Positions 53,402 through 64,000 of a DNA stretch of 64,000 nt are shown piece after piece. The stretch is from Trema orientale (Eukaryota; Streptophyta; Magnoliopsida; Rosales; Cannabaceae). Position numbers and translations under genes: made by a program. The notes under the pieces are model-generated. The model had not been told where the DNA came from, did not search any database, and was given only the letters and a program-made list of their open reading frames with translations. The DNA lies in assembly GCA_002914845.1 (NCBI GenBank), contig JXTC01000126.1, positions 732,874-796,873 of the forward strand, given 5' to 3'. Positions within the stretch are counted from its first letter, which is position 1. The number at the start of each line of letters is the position of its first letter.

Positions 53402-56400
53402 TGTAAACCCTGAGGAAACTCTAGACTTGAATGTTTAATAACTATTAATTATCATGATCTTTTAATATTAGTATATTCTCTTGAAGAATTAATTTATCAA
53501 GTTTATTTTCTTGTCTAAATTTTATTATGTATATTTAATTTCTTTGATCATAGAAATTGAGTAGTTATACACTAATAAACTTCGTGAATATATGGTAGTG
53601 AGATATATACAAGAAAGCCAAGTTGAACTATGTGCCTAATTGGAAAGATAAATTATATTACAACATATATGGCTATTGTTGTTAATATGAAGTAGGCTTA
53701 GTTAATTATGTTTACTATTGGGTCCTAAGTTACTTGAGTTCAATAATCATTTATACTGGCCCAATAGGTAATAAGAAGTCCAAACTTGAAATTGCTAGTA
53801 TTTTTATTTGTACTTATCATTGGATTTCAATCCTTTAGCCCAATGTCATTTATCTTGGCTCTAATAGGTAATAGGAGAGCCCAAATTGAAGTAAATATTT
53901 CTAGCCCAAATAATAAGTTAATTATGTAATCATGCATTAATTATTTGGAATATCCATTATATAGATTTTATGGATACTAAATGCAAATATGATAAGATAA
54001 TGCATTATTTTTTTTTAGGTGGATGAGCATAGTTAGGTTAATAAAATTAAGTTAATTGCATAATGAAAAGATAAGAAATAAAAAAAAAAGAAGTTAGGTA
54101 AATGGTGATTATTATTCATATTGTTTTTGAATTAATCTTTAATTATATTTTATGTACATAATTAGGCTATAAATAGGGCACTCTTTTGTAAACATAATCA
54201 AGTTCCTTCATTTATTTTCCTTCATGTCTCTCTCAAAGTTTCTATTCATCCATTATGATTTCAAGGATTTCCTCTTAGAGTTCTTCAAGTTTCAAGAAAA
54301 ACATAAAAAAAAGTAATTCTTAGAACTCTTAGTCTTTCAAGATTTGTATATTTTATTGCACTTATGTTCAAATTCAATCTATGATATATAGAGTTGGAAA
54401 CTATACTAAGGTCTAAAATTTTTATGAAAAATATTTCTATATGTGTACTTAATTTCTGGAAAGTTTCACTTTTATACTCTACTATTATAATTTTGCAAAA
54501 ATCATTTCACACAAGTTAGTCGTTAATTAAGAAAAGCTGTAAAACATATTTTATATATTTGGTTCTATGATTTCAAAAGGCATACACTTTTCGTTTGGGT
54601 TGAAATTTTAAATACATGTTCATATATATGTTAAGATCATTTCTGGAAAGTTCATAGTTTTAGGATATTCATAAAATTAATTATGTTTTTCATAATATAC
54701 AATGTTTCAATATTTCAAAATACTGAAATAAATTCTAAGGTATAATTATAAGTGATAAAAGTGCTATGAAATGATCTATTTTAGAATTTTCAAATTTTGC
54801 ACATAAGTTATAATATATTAATAATATACCTTTAAAATTTGAAGTTTGTTTGATTTAAAATATTCTCAAAAATTCAATTATTCTCGTTTAGTCGCAGATT
54901 GAATAATTTTATTATATTACAAATTCTAAATTAGAAAAACAAAATGGTGATTAATATTATTTATAAATTCTAAACATAATCTTTAGATTTATATTTATTT
55001 CATATAGATTCGTGTAAATTTTTAGAATGAATAGAATTATGTACTAGAATCTGAAATTCCTTAAGTATGCATTACGCACCAAAATTCTACAATTTTAATG
55101 TGAAACATTATTTTAAGATTTCTGTTGTGGATGTTTTCAAATACGTAAAATATGTTTCATATGACCAATGATAGCATATGTTGATATATAAAATAAATAT
55201 TAATGCATGACTAATAAATAAAAAAGATAAAGAAGAGGCACATAGTTACGACAAGGTTAAGTGTGTGATATTCACTGTAAGCACGAAGAAAATTTTCTAA
55301 AGACTTAAGGTAAGTACAATCTCTCCTATAGCATTGATAATTTTAAAAATATATTCTGTTTTGAAAAAGAATATTTGAGATGATTAAATGTGATATTTTT
55401 TCAATACAATAGATATTTGTTTGGCTTGTATATGTGCCTATGAAAATATATGCCTCCTATGAAATTAAGATAAGATAAATTTACTTTATAATATTGTTCA
55501 TAACTTAATAAATATACTTCAATTAAAGGAAGTATCAAGAATATGAAATATAAAATTTGGGTTTGAAATATGGTACAATCATTTAAAGGAGACTAAGTAA
55601 AAGATAAAATTATAAAGGTGTCGTACCAACCTCCGCTAGGTGAGGATTCCTGAGGGAAAATAAGATCGACCTCTACTAGAAAAGGATTCCCGAGGAAAAT
55701 ATGTTAAATTTATGACTATTAGTGTTTCAGTAAGGTCGCTCTCTTGATTCCTAGTCGGTAAGTGTACATTCAGTACATACACCAGAGTCCATAAGAAAGA
55801 TAAAAGATTTTATGATAACATACGTAATTAAAGATTTCTTCATAAAATATAAAGATAACATAAGGACGCAAAATTAGATTTTCATAAAATGTTATTTGTA
55901 TGAAATGTTTCGTGAGTTTTAAATTGTACTTATTGAGCGAAAGTTCACGTAGTGTAAATGTCCATGTTGTAGGTACCAAAGATAAGAAATCTTTATTTTG
56001 AACAATTGGTTGACTAGAATCGAGGTGGGGATGGATGCGAGGTACGGACTTTGGGATACCACCGCTATAAATTCTGCATATGTTTTCTTTTCTTTAAACG
56101 AGATTATTTACTTAAATATGTAAGACTAAGTTATATATTTTCTTAAGCTAATAACGAAACGATATATTTAAATATGAAATCTTAATTTTAAATTTGATTA
56201 TGCCTCTAAGATTAAGTAATCAATTTTCTATATATGATATGACCAATTTTATTTAAATATCCCTTTACAGAATATCATATATTATTTTGAAGCATATTTT
56301 TAATAATTAAAGATTTGTAAATAAATATTTTTTTCAGTATCTAATATTTTGATTTGAATAAATGTAAGACTAAATAGGCTTTGTCAAAAAAGTCTAAACC

Positions 56401-56690
56401 TGTCTAAGGAGAGCTTGGGATTTAAGAGGTCTGCTTGTGACCCTCCTCGTCACCTGGAAGCCCTTTTAGTTGCGCATTATTTAAATCTCACAAAAAAAAT
56501 ATATAATATTTTCTTAAATGGTTTGTTAAATTTCTTAATATAACATTTAGAATAATTGGTTAACTACCTTGAGAGGATTATATAAATAAAAAAAATAGTC
56601 ACGAATTTTTATAGTCTAAGTTTCTGACTTTTAAAATAAAGTAAGTTAAGAATATACGTAGATGTCAGTCTCAAAAGTCAGGTTGTAACA
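53402..56690 (+). repeat. 3' LTR of chromovirus element F
   Basis: About 3.3 kb, starting TGTAAACCCTGAGGAAAC and ending GGTTGTAACA; the MITE right half starts at the next base. The core promoter TATAAATA is at 54168-54175, followed by a leader with CTTCATTTATTTTCC. Two related modules (GAGGATTCCTGAGGGAAAAT, then AAAGGATTCCCGAGGAAAAT) lie at about 55639-55700. No matching 5' LTR remains, so the boundaries rest on the polypurine tract on one side and the MITE on the other. Confidence 0.82.
54168..54175 (+). promoter_or_regulatory. Putative TATA box in LTR F
   Basis: TATAAATA in the context AGGCTATAAATAGGGCACTC, about 770 bases into the LTR, followed by the pyrimidine-rich start-like region. 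Position fits an LTR promoter; no activity is implied. Confidence 0.6.
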
Positions 56691-56868
56691 ACTAAGGCCG
56701 ACCCTGGCCCTTAATGTGCTTGGGCCATCCTTGGGCCTAGGGCCTAAAAGTCAAGCCCAGTCTAAGCCCCTTACGGGCTAAGGCCGGCACAGGCCCACGA
56801 AAAATCTGTGATGTGCCTAGCCCTATACTATTTAAGGACGTAGCTCATTTGACACCTCTAGTTTTAGA
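56691..56868. mobile_element. hAT-type MITE, right half, with target duplication
   Basis: GC-rich interior (GGGCCATCCTTGGGCCTAGG, GGCTAAGGCCGGCAC), the terminal repeat CTCATTTGACACCTCTA (56844-56860), an exact complement of the left terminal repeat over 17 bp, and the target copy GTTTTAGA (56861-56868). An 8-bp duplication is typical of hAT elements. Confidence 0.85.
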
Positions 56869-57092
56869 TAGCCAAATCCTCTTTTGAATTCGAGACCCTA
56901 AGAATTGTGTTATAAAGGCGTCACATAATTGGCTAAATCTATTGGTCAGTCCTACGCCAAGTTTCATACCACTTCAACTACCTAAGTTAGTTCCGTATGA
57001 ATTTATATCCATGTTATTTTCTGTTACGAATTTATATTGAAAAAGACCATTCTTGAGTGAGATTGCATCCTTACCCACATATATAGGTATGC
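56869..57092. other. Unassigned sequence, right flank of the hAT-type MITE
   Basis: No feature recognised. Confidence 0.35.
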
Positions 57093-57362
57093 ATATATAT
57101 AGGGCACCAATCTAGTTTTTTTTTTTTTAACCTATCTTTAGGTATAGTTTTGCCCAATTAAAATTCATCACGCACGTCTTTTCATGCTAAAAGGTAGAGA
57201 GAAAAAGAGCATTAAATAATGTGTACTTATTGTTATTATTTTTTTTTCTAACTACTCAAATAATAGTAGCCATTAGATAATAATCCAATGGCTATAAAAA
57301 AAAATACATATAGATTATAAAAAATAAAAAAAAAACCCTACTGGATTATCGCCCATATATAT
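57093..57362. mobile_element. Mutator-like MITE, family M2 copy 2, with 9-bp target duplication
   Basis: Element 57102-57353 flanked by ATATATATA on both sides (simple sequence, so the exact edge is less firm). Ends GGGCACCAATCTAGT and, complemented, GGGCGATAATCCAGTAGGG. Related to 39383-39617 in reverse complement, including CAATTAAAATTCATCACGCA and the ACGTCTTTTCATG word. Confidence 0.78.
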
Positions 57363-57434
57363 ACATATATTTATATTTTTATATGTGTATATATATTTGT
57401 GTGATTTTTTAATGAGTAGTGTAATATTTACCCA

Positions 57435-57617
57435 TTAGGATATGTTAGGTATCCTAACTAATTTATCAAATTTTTAATACCAAAATATGTTAGTAAATAA
57501 TATTAAATTTATTTGTGATAAGTTTCAATACACCAAATAGTGACAATTCATTTTAACATATGTTGGAAAAAAAAATTTGATAAAATAATTGAATACCTAG
57601 TATTATCCTTATCCGTT
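57435..57617. mobile_element. Foldback/MITE-like element
   Basis: GGTATCCTAACTAATTTATC followed by AAATTTTTAATACC on the left is complementary, with mismatches, to AAAAATTTGATAAAATAATT followed by GAATACC on the right (57570-57600). Arms of about 50-60 bp. No firm target duplication. Confidence 0.5.
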
Positions 57618-57673
57618 GATAAGTATCCAAATTTGATCGTTTGTGATAAGTATTCAAATTCGATCGTTTGATT
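57617..57673. repeat. 27-bp tandem duplication
   Basis: TGATAAGTATCCAAATTTGA and TGATAAGTATTCAAATTCGA, each followed by TCGTTTG, directly adjacent. Confidence 0.8.
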
Positions 57674-57888
57674 TGGCTATAACCCATAATGAGTTGTGCA
57701 ATTGTACCAAAACATCTGTTGTATTTAGAGTTTATGTAAATATAGAAGGTTATTTATTACTTCATACGGTGGTTAAACTTTTTATTACCTATTGAATTAG
57801 ACCTTTTTTTCCACCAAAAAAAAAAATCTCATTCCATTAATTGGATGACTTAGGTACTTGTTCATTTTTTGTTGTTTTCCGCAAGACT

Positions 57889-58125
57889 AAAATAAGAAAC
57901 TCATTGACGAAGTGGGTTAGCTCAAGTGGTAAGAGCATCCACTACCTAGGATCTCGGTCCTAGGTTCGAGTCACATCGGGGTAGGCGTGAAAGCCAATTA
58001 TCCCTAATGGGGTGGGGTGGGGATTAGGTAGTATTAGGTATTTTCCTTTAATTTGTAATAAGTGGAGGTCATTAGTTAAGCCCCACTTTTTAAAAAAAAA
58101 ATAAAAAAAAATAAGAAACTCATTG
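57889..58125 (+). mobile_element. tRNA-derived SINE, copy 2, with 18-bp target duplication
   Basis: Body 57907-58107, flanked by AAAATAAGAAACTCATTG on both sides (57889-57906, 58108-58125). A box TAGCTCAAGTGG (57918-57929), B box GGTTCGAGTCA (57963-57973). The 3' tail TTTTCCTTTAATTTGTAATA, AGTGGAGGTCATTAGTTAAG, CCCCACTTTTT then an A-run. The head looks like a tRNA up to about 57975 but the body continues past it and lacks the acceptor-stem closure, so this is not a tRNA gene. Confidence 0.92.
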
Positions 58126-59439
58126 TCTACTCTTTTGGGGGGAAATGATTGTGATAAAGAATGATGGGAAAATAAAAGAACAAAAAAAAAAAACAAGAAA
58201 ACAAAACAAAAACGAAAGCAACCGAATAATTGAATTCTACCAACAAAATCATCTAATGAATTTTTCATGTATTGTTTTTTTTTCAAAAAAATAATTTAAT
58301 GAGATTAAGAACCATCTGTGGTACAAAAAAAAATATGGAAATACCATTTGTATGGAAAATTCTTGATTATATATGTTTGGTTTAATGGCAAAAAATCCTA
58401 TTGAAAAAAAAAATTATGTTCACCCAATTAGTTTTGGTGAGCAGCAAATTAAAGAAACAAAAAAAAAAAAAAAAAAAGAGGGGGGAGAGAGAAGAGCTAC
58501 GAGATCTTAAACTTCAAAATTTTTCTTATAATTTCTTCAGTATTATTTTCTTTTTGCATTATAACCCCACTGTAAAAGTGTTTCTAAAATAAATAAACAG
58601 AAAAACCAAGAGATATGGAGGCTGTGATGATTCTGAGGATTGAATGATCCAGCTCCATATAGAGATGGAAGATTATAACAAGATGTTTATTTTGATAAGT
58701 ACGTATATTGAATTTTTTTAAAAAAAATTATTCGATTAATTCAAATGGAATGATGAAAGAATAAATGAGATTAACTTCAACTTGTCAAATTCATTCATTA
58801 ATGGAGCAAAAATAAAAATACTCATTAAAAGTTTTCCACGTATATAGCTATAAATAAAAAATGATGCATGTGTATGTTTATTTGAAAGAACAAAAATTAA
58901 AAGATTTAAGAAATAGAAAAGAAGAGAATAATACTAAAAGCCATCCAAAGAGCTGACCAAAAGATTGTTTATCTTATTATAACGAGAACTCTGAAAATTT
59001 TCTATTTAATGTTGATATGGCTAATGAATAAAGGATCGTCGTCGTTATCCCTTATGGAATCGTTATCCCATATTCATGCATGGAAGTGGAACAAGAAACA
59101 CTATACAGCAAAACATGACGTAATTACATGAATCATTGTTTGTTGTTTGGATTTTTGTAACATTTCGTATATTAAAAGCAAATTTAAAAGGCTGCAAATA
59201 ATTGTAAAGAGAGAGAAAAAGAAAAAGAGAGATATGGATCATGTAGAGTCATAATTTCACGCTGAAAATATCATTTGTTGAATTTATATACTCTCGCCCT
59301 TAATAAATAATATAATTCACTCTTTAAAAAGGAAAAAAAAATATAGAGAAATTGCTTATCCTTCACTAAAAATAAAAGAATGCTAAAGTGTATCTTTTCC
59401 TGAAAAATTTCTCAAAAGAATTATTTTTTCTTACAAATT
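58126..59439. other. Unassigned intergenic A+T-rich sequence
   Basis: Contains long A-runs (for example 58460-58477) and simple sequence. No ORF with recognisable protein, no RNA gene. It may be the least TE-marked stretch of the window. Confidence 0.4.
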
Positions 59440-60807
59440 TGATGCAGAAAGTATTGGATTTAAAAACGATTTTCGCAGCGGAAGATTGGCCCAGAAACAT
59501 TCAAAAATTTTCTCAAAACAATTGACTATATGAGTGCTTAATTATAGTATTAATTNTATCTATATAAACTAGCAGATAACAATTTCACTTTCAGTCAGTT
59601 TCCCAATTTCTATTTATCTAATTATCTCATAATTAGATATTTTTAAATTCAAAATTTAAACAAATTGGGAAACTTATCCCTCCATAAATTTAAATTAATT
59701 AATTCAAAATTAATTAATTATTTGATTAATAACAATTATTAATTACATATAGATAAACTATTTATCTAGGCAAAGTGTGCAGTAACAAAAATAATGTAAT
59801 ATCCAGTACAGTGTTTGTAAGAGGTGGAATTGAGGACCTATGGACCTGTAATTCAAACTCCAATAAATTATGACAATTAATTAAACTCTTTAATTAATTT
59901 GTCTAATTTATTAATTCTAGTATTACTCCACTAAAAATCCGGAATTGCATTCTTGAAATTACAGAATTAATTTACTCAGAAAACAACGAGCAGTTCATCG
60001 ATTTAATCATTACATGTAGTTCAATCCTCCATAGATAATTCATAATTAGAGCTAGGTCATGTTCCGTTTACCTCTCCAATTACATCTTTATCCTTGTGTA
60101 CCGTTGATTCTCTAATGAAAAATTAATTTATAAATCTATTATAAATTGAGTACTCAAACTGTTTAAGTCCTGAATCAATACACAAAGAAATCATCTTTCT
60201 AGCTTCCCATTGGAAGGAATGGATTCCATATCTGTAAGCTACATTCCCAGCTACTCATCTCATCAGGCTCCCAAGATACAAGTATTTCGATCTGTTTATA
60301 AAACAAACCTTTAACAAGTATGTCAAAGAAAATAATGTTATAAATAGGAGTATATAACTACTCAGGATTAAGATTGATTTACATATGATCATCTAGTGAC
60401 ATTATTTGAACTCTCAACAGTTAACGGAATTTATGTTAAATTCAAATTATGTCTGGTCCAGTCCTATATAATCGAATTATATAAAGTACCTCCATTGTGA
60501 TGTCAACACATCAATAGTCTGGATAAGACTATTACATTCTCAATGTTAATGGACCGTACTAATAATATTTAATTAAAGATCTCAAATTTTAATTAATTAT
60601 TATGGATTATATTTAGTTTATTAACCATAAATTTAGTCATCATGTATATAACACTTATATACTAAATTTGTGGTCACATATATAAACTAGGAATTTTCTT
60701 ATATTTAAAGACATACCAATTACGCACAAATTCAAATAGAAAAATGTCATTTTATTAATTCAGCAAATATCCAAAATATACATGCTTTTAGGGCATAAAC
60801 CCTAACA
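59440..60807 (-). repeat. 3' LTR of copia element G
   Basis: Starts TGTTAGGGTTTATGCCCTAA at 60807, right after the polypurine tract, and ends around 59440 (complement CTGCATCA). About 1.37 kb. One undetermined base at 59556. Similar in plan to the copia LTRs at 17388 and 10867 but a different family. The other LTR is outside the window. Confidence 0.85.
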
Positions 60808-60818
60808 ATCTCCCACTT
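60808..60818 (-). other. Polypurine tract of copia element G
   Basis: Complement AAGTGGGAGAT, directly before the LTR start. Confidence 0.88.
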
Positions 60819-60839
60819 GCCCTAAAGTAGGTGAGACAT

Positions 60840-61277
60840 GTCTCTCAATCCTAAACCCTACAGGTGACTCTCGAAAGTCTTCGCTGGAAGCGTTTTTGTA
60901 AAAGGATCAGCAATGTTGTTTTTGGATGCTATCTTCATAACGGCCACGTCTCCTCGATGTACTATCTCTCTAATCAGATGATACTTCCTCTCTATATGCT
61001 TTCCTCTCTTGTGACTTCTTGGTTCTTTTGAATTCGCCACCGCTCTACTGTTGTCGCAGTATAAAGTCAATGGCTTATCCATAATTGGAACAACTTCCAA
61101 ATTAGTAAAGAACTTTCTGAGCCAAACTACTTCTTTAGCTGCTTCACAAGCTGCTATGTATTCTGCTTCCACAGTAGAATCTGTAGTGCTGGATTGTTTA
61201 ATACTTCTCCAGACAACGGCTCCACCACCAAGAGTGAACACTGACCCAGACGTCGACTTTTGAGTATCTTTGTCTGA
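60840..61277 (-). pseudogene. Copia RNase H (element G), near-intact
   Basis: SDKDTQKSTSGSVFTLGGGA, DSTVEAEYIAACEAAKEVVW, LTLYCDNSRAVANSKEPRSH and KIASKNNIADPFTKTLPAKT. Acidic catalytic residues (S-D, E in EAEY, D in YCDN) are present. One TAA lies at about 61273-61275, between TNSDF and SDKD. It degrades the RNA strand of the RNA:DNA hybrid in an intact element. It is the last domain before the polypurine tract, as usual in copia. Confidence 0.93.
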
Positions 61278-62300
61278 TTAAAAATCAGAATTAGTGTAAC
61301 CAGTAGGAATCAAGTCCTGACTAGAATAAACCAGCATATAATTTCTCATTCTCCTAAAATACTTGAGAATATGCTTTACCGCTATCCAGTGGTCTAATCC
61401 TGGATTTGATTGAAAACGACTGACTATTCCTACTGCGTAGCATATGTCGAGCCTAGTACACAACATGGCGTACATAAGGCTGCCAACTGCAGATGCATAA
61501 GGAACCCGTCTCATATCCTCTTCCTCTTGAGGTGTCTTGGGACATTGCTCTTTAGAAAGGATAACTCCATGTCGAGAAGGTAACTGTCCTTGCTTGGAGT
61601 TTTGCATCGAAAAACGAATGAGCACTTTATCAATATAAGATGCTTGAGACAGTACCAAAAGTCTGTTCTTGCGATCTCGAATAATCTAGATCCCAAGTAC
61701 ATAACTTGCTTCTCCCAAATCTTTCATTTGGAATTGCTCGGCTAGCCACTTCTTTATATTAGATAATATTTCTACATCATTTCTAATGAGCAAAATATCA
61801 TCTACATAAAGAACTAGGAAGACCACTTTCTTGTCTTTGATGTACTTGTATACATAAGGTTCATCAACATTTTGATTGAAACCATAAGACTTTATCGTCT
61901 CATCAAATCTTAGATTCCATGATCTAGAAGCTTGCTTAAGTCCATAAAAGGACCTAAGTAGCTTGCAGACTTTCCGCTCTTGGCCTTTAGCTACAAAACC
62001 TTCTGGTTGCACCATATAGATGCTTTCTTCAAGATAGCCATTCAAAAAAGTTGTCTTGACACCATTTGCCATATTTCATAGTCTAAACATACATCAATAG
62101 ATAAGAGGATACGTATAGATTTAAGCATGGCTACTGACGAGAAAGTTTCTTCATAATCAACTCCCTCTTTTTGGGTATAACCCTTTGCCACTAACTTAGT
62201 CTTGAACGTTTTAACTTTTCCATCTACACCTCTTTTTCTTTTATAGATTCATTTACATCCAATGGGCCTGACATTTTCAGGTGGATCTACAAGTTCCTAG
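61278..62300 (-). pseudogene. Copia reverse transcriptase (element G), few disruptions
   Basis: Minus strand: KTFKTKLVAKGYTQKEGVDY, YEETFSSVAMLKSIRILLSI, a frameshift at about 62075 (between YEIWQM and FLNGYLEESIYMVQPEGF), KLLRSFYGLKQASRSWNLRF, VVFLVLYVDDILLIRNDVEI (catalytic YVDD intact), QFQMKDLGEASYVLGI, a TAG, IIRDRKN, then YASAVGSLMYAMLCTRLDIC and HWIAVKHILKYFRRMRNYML. Stops near 62297 and 62248 lie in the linker. Copia order (integrase before RT) is clear. Confidence 0.94.
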
Positions 62301-63480
62301 ATAGAATTAGATTACATGGATTCCATTTCTTGGTTCATAGCCTCTTGCCATTTTTCCTTATCAGAATCTTCCATTGCATGCTTGTATGTCAATAGGTCAT
62401 CTTGGCTACTATCGGAAACAGCAACATGTGCTTCTCCAACTTCCCTGTCGTGAGCAGGTAGTCTAATAACCCTCCCACTACGTCGAGTTGCCAAGGTATT
62501 CTGATCTGGAATAGTGGTCTCATAATTTTGTCGTTCAATAACTTTTGTTGGTTGTGGTCTGATCTGATCAGAAAATAATTCCTCTAGTACAACTTTACTT
62601 CGAGGTTTGAAATCTGTCATATAGTCATTTTCAAGAAAAGTGGCATTTATCGATACAAATACCTTTTTCTCTTGAGGACTATAAAACAAACCTGCTCTTG
62701 TGCCTTTTGGATAACTTACAAATAAACAAACCTCTGTACGTGGTTCTAGCTTCCCAGTCTTTCCTTTCAGTATATGTGCTGGGTACCCCCATATGCGGAT
62801 GTGACGTAAACTAGGTTTGTGCCCATTCCACAACTCTAAAGGTGTCTTTTGGATAGACTTGGAAGGTACTATATTTAAAATGTAAATAGCGGTTTGAAGT
62901 GCATAACCCCAGAATGAGATTGGTAGGGAAGAGTAGCTCATCATTGATCTAACCATATCAAGCAACGGTCGGTTTCTCTTTTCTGCAATACCATTCTGTT
63001 GTGGTGTTCCAGGTATTGTGAGTTGGGATAAGATGCCATTCTCCAGCAAGTGATCCTTGAATTCATTATCAAGGTATTTACCTCCTCGATCTGATCGAAG
63101 AGTTTTTAATGACTTACCTAATTGCTTTTCAGCTTCTGCTGTGAATTTTTTGAACTTTTCAAAGGTTTTAAATTTTCTTTGCATTAGGTAAACGTATCCA
63201 TATCATGAATAATCGTCAATAAATGTGACAAAGTATTCGTTACCACCTCTTGCTTGTACATTTAATGGACCACATACATCGCTATGCACAAGCTCAAGCG
63301 GTTCTTTCGCCCTTTCGCCCTTTGCTGAGAAAGGTCTCTTAGTCATTTTCCCTTCTAAACAAGATTCACAAACTAGTAGAGTTCCAGCTTTTAGCTCTCT
63401 TAAAGGACCATCCTTTACAAGTTTGTTTATTCTATCTAGATTGATACGCCCTAATCTAAGGTGCCAAAGTTATGTATCAT
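62300..63480 (-). pseudogene. Copia GAG-pre-integrase and integrase (element G), few disruptions
   Basis: The pre-integrase zinc motif runs from LWHLRLGRINLDRINKL at about 63465 to VCESCLEGKMTKRPF. Core: LVHSDVCGPL and VTFIDDYS, a [14 protein letters not shown] at about 63190. Then an open run of 290 codons (63184-62312): [40 protein letters not shown] (Glu of the D,D-35-E triad), [20 protein letters not shown] and [20 protein letters not shown]. The first Asp (HSD) and the second (SDRGG region) are visible. One TAA at about 63468 and one TGA at about 63200. Confidence 0.94.
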
Positions 63481-64000
63481 CGTCATGAGAAACTTTTTGC
63501 TTTTTAGGTTTGGGATGTTCTACTTTAAACATTTTGGTATAAAGCAATGGTTGTTCGTACGGCCTTAGCATGTAAAGTCCGTTCTCCATTTTTGCAGAAC
63601 AAATATTTAAACCATTTCTAGAAATAATAATCTCATTATTAAGAAAAGAAACACCAAACATTTGTTCAAATAATCTTGACATAGAAATAAAATTCCTACG
63701 AAAACCGGGAATAAAATAAACATTGTTCAATAATAAAAATTTATTCCTAAAATGAAGACGGACGACTTCCACTGCTTTTGCTGAAACTTTGGCTCCATTG
63801 CCTATTCTCATCGTGAATTCCCCGTCGGCAAGTTCCCTTGAAGAACTAAGCATTTGAAAAGAAGAACAAACATGATTAGTGGCTCCTGAATCAACTATCC
63901 AGGGAGATATATCAAATAAACCTTCTTCCACTAAACAAGCTTCTAAAACAAGTAAATCATATTTACCTTTCTTCTTCTCTTTCAATTCAGAGAGATACTT
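63481..64000 (-). pseudogene. Copia protease region (element G), continuing past the window edge
   Basis: KGKYDLLVLEACLVEEGLFD, then SPWIVDSGATNHVCSS at about 63905-63860: the D-S-G-A protease active site of copia elements. It continues with LNNVYFIPGFRRNFISMSRL and GLYMLRPYEQP. Open for over 170 codons to a TAA at about 63468. Gag, primer site and 5' LTR lie beyond the right edge. Confidence 0.92.

Noticed and set aside
53402..56690. Possible host gene promoter with TATA box at 54168
   Set aside because: It sits in the middle of a 3.3-kb LTR at the place expected for the LTR promoter, and no host reading frame follows.
57907..57985. Possible tRNA gene
   Set aside because: A and B boxes are present but the cloverleaf does not close, and the unit continues into a SINE tail with target duplication.
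57960..58286. 108-codon minus-strand frame overlapping SINE copy 2
   Set aside because: Antisense through the SINE and a poly-A/poly-T tract; not a gene.
1..64000. CRISPR arrays, bacterial operons, ribosome-binding sites, riboswitches
   Set aside because: Repeats present are LTRs, MITEs, SINEs and simple sequence; the window is eukaryotic, so bacterial signals were not called.
1..64000. Endogenous pararetrovirus sequence
   Set aside because: All RT motifs sit in Ty3/gypsy or Ty1/copia domain order next to integrase and LTRs; no movement-protein or coat-type region was recognised.

Overview
This is a plant nuclear window: A+T-rich, packed with Ty3/gypsy and Ty1/copia LTR retrotransposons, tRNA-derived SINEs and MITEs, with some ambiguous bases (137 N at 11481-11617, one N at 59556). 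I find no intact host gene, tRNA or rRNA gene. Every protein-like stretch I can place belongs to a transposable element, and every one is interrupted by stops or frameshifts. It reads as repeat-rich heterochromatin of an angiosperm; the species cannot be told from the sequence.

Layout. (A) 1-3376: 5' end of a minus-strand Athila/Tat-type gypsy element (gag, primer site, LTR). (B) 3377-10430: plus-strand remains of another Athila/Tat family in the order 3' internal region, LTR, primer site, gag, protease, 3' internal region. RT and integrase are missing, and a small Mutator-like MITE sits at 4852-5023. 10431-12501 is unassigned DNA split by a copia solo LTR (10867-12053). 12502-13991 is an inverted, truncated copy of the B LTR. 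14236-14510 is a foldback element. (C0) 15640-21106: decayed copia element whose 3' LTR is split by a truncated gypsy piece (18734-20870). 21702-33838: decayed hAT transposase gene split by an almost complete minus-strand Athila-like element (22289-32776; two LTRs, gag, RT/RNase H, integrase and an extra ORF in the envelope position). 33840-36788: 5' end of another minus-strand gypsy element, its LTR carrying a SINE. 36789-38440: inverted copy of the 18.7-20.9 kb piece. 38441-45686: minus-strand gag-only element with about 2-kb LTRs (TR-GAG-like). 46184-46790: tandemly duplicated integrase scrap. 46856-47632: LTR scraps. 47936-56860: a hAT-type MITE split by a plus-strand Tekay/Del-like chromovirus, whose RT is itself split by a solo LTR with a clean 5-bp target duplication. 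57102-58125: two more MITE/foldback elements and a second SINE. 59440-64000: 3' part of a fairly young minus-strand copia element.

The elements do not cooperate as a pathway; the story is stratigraphy. Target-site duplications let several nesting events be ordered: solo LTR in chromovirus in MITE; gypsy in hAT; gypsy piece in copia LTR; SINE in gypsy LTR. The less ordinary items are the gag-only element with its 172-bp repeats, a SINE pair sharing a 3' tail but not heads, a hypervariable cluster of about 14-bp GC-rich palindromes recurring in LTRs of several families, and two truncated gypsy copies that start at the same internal base. All alignments were done by eye; no identity value here is computed.
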